From Allobosea sp. Root483D1 (GTDB lineage Bacteria > Pseudomonadota > Alphaproteobacteria > Rhizobiales > Beijerinckiaceae), in NCBI RefSeq assembly GCF_001429505.1, contig NZ_LMJW01000004.1, forward strand, positions 262,835-326,834: DNA of 64,000 nt. Reading direction: 5' to 3'. Positions 60,580 through 64,000 of this stretch are shown here, piece by piece; position 1 is the first letter of the stretch, and every line of letters begins with the position of its first letter. The notes beneath the pieces were generated by a model that made no database searches, had not been told where the DNA came from, and saw only the letters and a list, made by a program, of their open reading frames with translations. A program made the translations under genes and the position numbers.

Positions 60580-63119
60580 CCTATCCTCCCGAAGGCGGTG
60601 GCCGGGGCGGCGCCCCGCTCTGCCGCGGTGATGTCCTGCCGCGCCGCGAAGCGGCGCAGCCTGAGTGCGTTGGCCAGCACGCTGACGCTGGAGAAGGCCA
60701 TGGCGAAGCTGGCGAAGACCGGCGACATCAGCACGCCCCAGAGCGGGTAGAGCGCGCCGGCCGCGACCGGGATCAGCAGCACGTTGTAGCCGAAGGCCCA
60801 GCCGAGATTCTGGCGGATGTTGGTCATCGTCGCCTTGGACAGGCCGATCGCCTCCGGCACATGGCGCAGATCCCCCGAGATCAGCACGATGTCGGCGCTT
60901 TCGATCGCGATGTCGGTGCCGGCGCCCATGGCGATGCCGATATCGGCCTGGGCCAGCGCGGGTGCGTCGTTGATGCCGTCGCCGACGAAGGCGACCTTGG
61001 CTCCACCGGCCTGCAACCGCTCGACGATCGCCGCCTTGTCGGTCGGCAGCACCTCGGCCTCGACGGCGTCGATACCGAGCCGGGCGGCGATCGCCTCGGC
61101 GGTGGCGCGGTTGTCGCCGGTGACCATGACGATGCGCAGGCCGAGCGCCTTGAGCGCGGAGATCGCGGCCGAGCTACCCGGCTTGACCTGGTCGGCCACG
61201 GCGACGAGGCCGGCCAGCTTGCCATCGATAGCGACATAGAGCGGGCTCTCGCCGTCGCGAGCCGAGGCCGCGGCCTGCTCGGCGAAGATCGCGGCGGCGA
61301 TGCCGCGCTCGGCCATCAGCCGGGCCGAGCCGACCAGGATGTCGCGGCCTTCGACCCGGGCCGAGATGCCGAGGCCGGGCTCCGCCGCGAAATCGGCGGC
61401 CGAAGCGAGCGCGAGGCCGCGCCGCCTGGCTTCCGCGACGATCGCCTCGGCGGAAGGGTGCTCGGAGGCGCTCTCGGCGGAGGCGGCGAGGCGCAGGGCC
61501 TCGTCCTCGGCGAAACCCTCGGCGGCGACGAAGCGTGTCACCTCGGGCCGGCCCTTGGTCAGCGTGCCGGTCTTGTCGAAGGCGATGGTCGAAACCTCGC
61601 TCAGACCCTGCAGCGCCGCGCCCTGGCGGAACAGGATGCCGAGCTCGGCGGCCCGGCCGGTGCCGACCATGATCGAGGTCGGCGTCGCCAGGCCCATGGC
61701 ACAGGGGCAGGCGACGATCAGCACCGCGACCGCGTTGACCAGCGCATAGGTCAAGGCAGGCGAGGGGCCGAAGGTAAGCCAGGCCGCGAAGGTCATAAGC
61801 GCGACGGCGATCACCGCCGGCACGAACCAGTTGGTGACCCGGTCGACCAGCGCCTGGATCGGCAACTTGGCGCCTTGAGCCTGCTCGACCATGCGCAGGA
61901 TCTGGGCGAGCAGGGTATCGGCGCCGACCTTCTCCGCCCGGAAGCGCAGTGCGCCGTTGCGGTTGATCGTGCCGCCGATCACGGTGGAGCCGACGCTCTT
62001 ATGCGCCGGGACCGGCTCGCCGGTCACCATCGCCTCGTCGACGTAAGAAGCGCCCTCGACGACTTCGCCGTCGACTGGGATCTTCTCGCCCGGCCGGACC
62101 AGCACGAGATCGCCGACCCGGACATGCTCGATCGCGATCTCGCTCTCGACGCCGTCGCGCAGCACCCGGGCCGAGCGCGCCTGCAGCTGGACCAGCCGCT
62201 TGATCGCCTCGCTGGTCCGGCCCTTCGCGCGGGCCTCAAACCAGCGCCCGAGCAGGATCAGGGTGACGATCACCGCCCCGGTCTCGAAATAGGTGTAGTC
62301 CGTGCCGGCCGGCAGCCAGTCGGGCGCGAAGGTCGCGACCACCGAATAGGCATAGGCCGCCCCGGCGCCGAGCATGACCAGCGCATTCATGTCGGGCGCA
62401 CCGCGCAGCAGCGCCGGCCAGCCCTTCAGGAAGAAGCGCAGGCCCGGCCCGAACAGCACGACGGTCGTGAGGCCGAAGGCGATGAGCTTCAGCACGAAGG
62501 CGTCGATGCGGGCGTAGAGCCAATGGTGGAAGGCTTCGCTCAGATGCGGCCCCATTTCGAGGATCATCAGCGGCAGGGTCGCCAGCGCAGCGACGACGAC
62601 CGCGCGGCCGAGTGCGCTCTGCTCCGCCTGGCGGCGCGCGGCGGCGGCATCGCCGTCGTCGCTGCGCCCCTCGTCGATGGGCTCGGCCTCGTAGCCGGCG
62701 ACAGTGACCGCCGCCATCAGAGCCGGCGTGATGCCGGCATCGGCGGCCCGGACTGTGGCTCGCTCGGTCGCGAGATTGACCTCGGCGCTCAGCACGCCCG
62801 GCACGGCGCGTAGCGCCTTCTCGACCCGGCCGACGCAGGACGCGCAGGTCATGCCGGAGATCGCCAGCGTGATATCGGTCGCGCCGGGCTCATAGCCGGC
62901 CTTGCGGATCGCCTCGGCGACCGACCCGGCACTGCCGCCGGCCAGGGTCACGCGCGCCTTGCCTGTCGCCAGGTTGACCTCGGCTCGGCTCACGCCCGGT
63001 ACGGCCGAGATCGCCTTTTCCACCCGCCCCACACAGGACGCGCAGGTCATTCCCTCGACCGGAATATCGATCGTGCCGGGCCCGCCCGCGGGCACTTCAT
63101 GCTTCGCATGCATCGTCAT
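60576..63119 (-). CDS. copA: Copper-exporting P1B-type ATPase CopA
   Basis: CopA pumps Cu(I) out of the cytoplasm. The 847-residue protein has two N-terminal heavy-metal-associated domains with GMTCASC (Cys26/29 and Cys92/95), about eight membrane helices, the intramembrane metal site [11 protein letters not shown], the phosphorylation site [10 protein letters not shown], the HP motif [10 protein letters not shown], and [20 protein letters not shown] in the hinge. This is the full Cu(I)-ATPase signature. ATG 63119 follows GGAAGGTGATGCGTC. cueR overlaps its stop by four bases and a CueR-type promoter precedes it. Confidence 0.97.
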   Translation of the reverse strand: MTMHAKHEVPAGGPGTIDIPVEGMTCASCVGRVEKAISAVPGVSRAEVNLATGKARVTLAGGSAGSVAEAIRKAGYEPGATDITLAISGMTCASCVGRVEKALRAVPGVLSAEVNLATERATVRAADAGITPALMAAVTVAGYEAEPIDEGRSDDGDAAAARRQAEQSALGRAVVVAALATLPLMILEMGPHLSEAFHHWLYARIDAFVLKLIAFGLTTVVLFGPGLRFFLKGWPALLRGAPDMNALVMLGAGAAYAYSVVATFAPDWLPAGTDYTYFETGAVIVTLILLGRWFEARAKGRTSEAIKRLVQLQARSARVLRDGVESEIAIEHVRVGDLVLVRPGEKIPVDGEVVEGASYVDEAMVTGEPVPAHKSVGSTVIGGTINRNGALRFRAEKVGADTLLAQILRMVEQAQGAKLPIQALVDRVTNWFVPAVIAVALMTFAAWLTFGPSPALTYALVNAVAVLIVACPCAMGLATPTSIMVGTGRAAELGILFRQGAALQGLSEVSTIAFDKTGTLTKGRPEVTRFVAAEGFAEDEALRLAASAESASEHPSAEAIVAEARRRGLALASAADFAAEPGLGISARVEGRDILVGSARLMAERGIAAAIFAEQAAASARDGESPLYVAIDGKLAGLVAVADQVKPGSSAAISALKALGLRIVMVTGDNRATAEAIAARLGIDAVEAEVLPTDKAAIVERLQAGGAKVAFVGDGINDAPALAQADIGIAMGAGTDIAIESADIVLISGDLRHVPEAIGLSKATMTNIRQNLGWAFGYNVLLIPVAAGALYPLWGVLMSPVFASFAMAFSSVSVLANALRLRRFAARQDITAAERGAAPATAFGRIG

Positions 63120-63150
63120 GACGCATCACCTTCCTTCTGTCGTTGGAAGA

Positions 63151-63181
63151 TGGCTACACCTTCCCATCATGGGAAGGTCAA
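63151..63181 (-). promoter_or_regulatory. CueR-type promoter/operator of copA-cueR
   Basis: On the minus strand, TTGACC (63176-63181) and TAGCCA (63151-63156) are 19 bases apart, the over-long spacer required by MerR/CueR activators. The palindrome ACCTTCCCATCATGGGAAGG (63158-63177) sits in that spacer and matches the copA operator pattern CTTCC-N-GGAAG. It lies about 30 bp upstream of copA. Confidence 0.9.
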
Positions 63182-63234
63182 GCGCCTGTTTTCTGTCGGT
63201 CCGCGATGGTTGGCGGATTCGGAAGAGTGCGGTC

Positions 63235-63699
63235 TCAGGCCTTGTCGAGCTTCAGGCCGCGCAGGATCGCGCCGAGCGCCGGTTCATCGACGAGATCGGC
63301 TGCATCCGCCTGGGTGAACCATTGACTGCGGCGCTGGTCCTGCTCGGGCCAGCTCGGGAGCTGGTCCTTCACTGCGAGCAGATAGAGCCTGACCTTGCAC
63401 AGCACGAAGTCGCGCGTACGCCGCTTCCAGTAGGTGTAGCGGCCGACCGGCTTCTTGGTGACGTCGCCGACGAGCCCGGCTTCCTCCATGGCTTCGCGCG
63501 CGGCGGCTTCATGACCTTTCAGCCCGCGGATCGGCCAGCCTTTCGGCACGATCCAGCGCTGCGTCTCGCGCGTCGTCACCAGCATGATCTCGACAGCACC
63601 GTCCGGCCGGTGCCGATACGGGATCGCGCCGATCTGAACCTTCGGCTCGCCCGCCCGCTTCGCGGCGCCCGCCTTTGCTGCCCTTGCCGACTTCCCCAT
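63235..63699 (-). CDS. NUDIX hydrolase
   Basis: The 154-residue protein has the NUDIX motif in GHEAAAREAMEEAGLVGDV near residues 64-82, with the REAMEEAGL metal-binding core. PKGWPIRGL just before it and WFTQADAADLVDEP after it are typical of the alphaproteobacterial DIPP-like branch. NUDIX enzymes split nucleoside diphosphates linked to other groups; the substrate is unknown. Start 63699 follows GGAGGGCGC, and the N-terminus MGKSARAAKAGAAKRAG is basic. It lies upstream of the copA promoter on the same strand and is independent. Confidence 0.9.
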   Translation of the reverse strand: MGKSARAAKAGAAKRAGEPKVQIGAIPYRHRPDGAVEIMLVTTRETQRWIVPKGWPIRGLKGHEAAAREAMEEAGLVGDVTKKPVGRYTYWKRRTRDFVLCKVRLYLLAVKDQLPSWPEQDQRRSQWFTQADAADLVDEPALGAILRGLKLDKA

Positions 63700-63937
63700 G
63701 CGCCCTCCGGCGGCAGCATATGGTGATTCGGGGGGCTGCCCGCCAGTCAAATTTGTAGCCGGCAATGCTTTCCGGCGAAGCACGCTGAAGCCCAGCCCAC
63801 GCGTCGATCCCGCGTGAGCCGCTGCTTTTTTCCGCGTCGTCGAGGTGGTGGTGAGCCGGGCTGTTGCGGGTGCCCCCAGCACCGTTCAGCCGGCGGCCCC
63901 CGTCAGAATCCCGATACGATCGGCCCGGCGGCCGGTC

Positions 63938-64000
63938 TCAGAGCTTCTTGCCGTCCTTGCCGAACTGCTTGAGGAAGGCGGTGAGATCCACGATTTCCTT
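63938..64000 (-). CDS. 3' end of a gene cut by the window edge, possibly a c-type cytochrome
   Basis: Twenty codons and a TGA are visible: KEIVDLTAFLKQFGKDGKKL. A C-terminal helix of the form EIVDLTAFLKQF is common in class I c-type cytochromes, but the haem motif is outside the window. The gap 63700-63937 between it and the NUDIX gene shows no gene. Confidence 0.35.
   Translation of the reverse strand, partial: KEIVDLTAFLKQFGKDGKKL

Overview
The window reads as a chromosomal segment of a high-GC alphaproteobacterium of the order Hyphomicrobiales (Rhizobiales), most likely a Bosea-type organism. That assignment is inference from the rpmH-rnpA-yidC-engB core block, the SRP RNA next to the start of a probable dnaX, an oxygen-dependent (CobG/CobN/BluB) cobalamin pathway, and dispersed palindromic repeats of the kind common in this order. 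No insertion sequence, prophage, CRISPR array or tRNA was seen.

Layout. 1-5.5 kb holds housekeeping genes: SRP RNA, rpmH, rnpA, yidC, a CatB-like acetyltransferase, engB and a two-domain VOC protein. 5.5-13 kb holds cysK with an Rrf2 regulator, dut and coaBC on the minus strand, then a 3-oxoacid CoA-transferase (scoAB), a LysR regulator and a divergent MFS exporter. 13-32 kb is a cobalamin locus: bluB, cobB, cobM, cobE, cobL (minus), cobK (plus), cobJ, cobI, cobH, cobG, cobN, cobW, a DUF1636 protein, cbtA and cbtB (minus) behind a cobalamin riboswitch, then cobU and cobO (plus), a VapBC-type toxin-antitoxin pair, cobD (minus) and cobC (plus). Most minus-strand cob genes are joined by 4-bp ATGA/GTGA overlaps. 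Two divergent pairs (cobK/cobL and cobC/cobD) share one CATG as both start codons. Two palindromic repeats lie in frame inside cobN.

33-57.8 kb is the unusual part. It contains about twelve mostly unfamiliar genes: secreted OmpA-like and CsgG/LpoB-like proteins, two soluble proteins and a single-pass membrane protein, a LuxR-type regulator, a divergent SEDS (FtsW/RodA) polymerase with a large extra extracytoplasmic region, a transpeptidase PBP with a long N-terminal extension, an Hsp70/actin-like ATPase resembling SrfB, three large proteins of unknown function, and a glycine-zipper lipoprotein. The PBP and SEDS genes overlap translationally, so they probably form a dedicated peptidoglycan synthase pair. 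The ATPase, outer-membrane proteins and regulator around them suggest an undescribed envelope-building or export machine.

58-64 kb holds a cytochrome P450, a small conserved-looking protein, a CueR/CopA copper-efflux module with its CueR-type promoter, a NUDIX hydrolase and the 3' end of one more gene.
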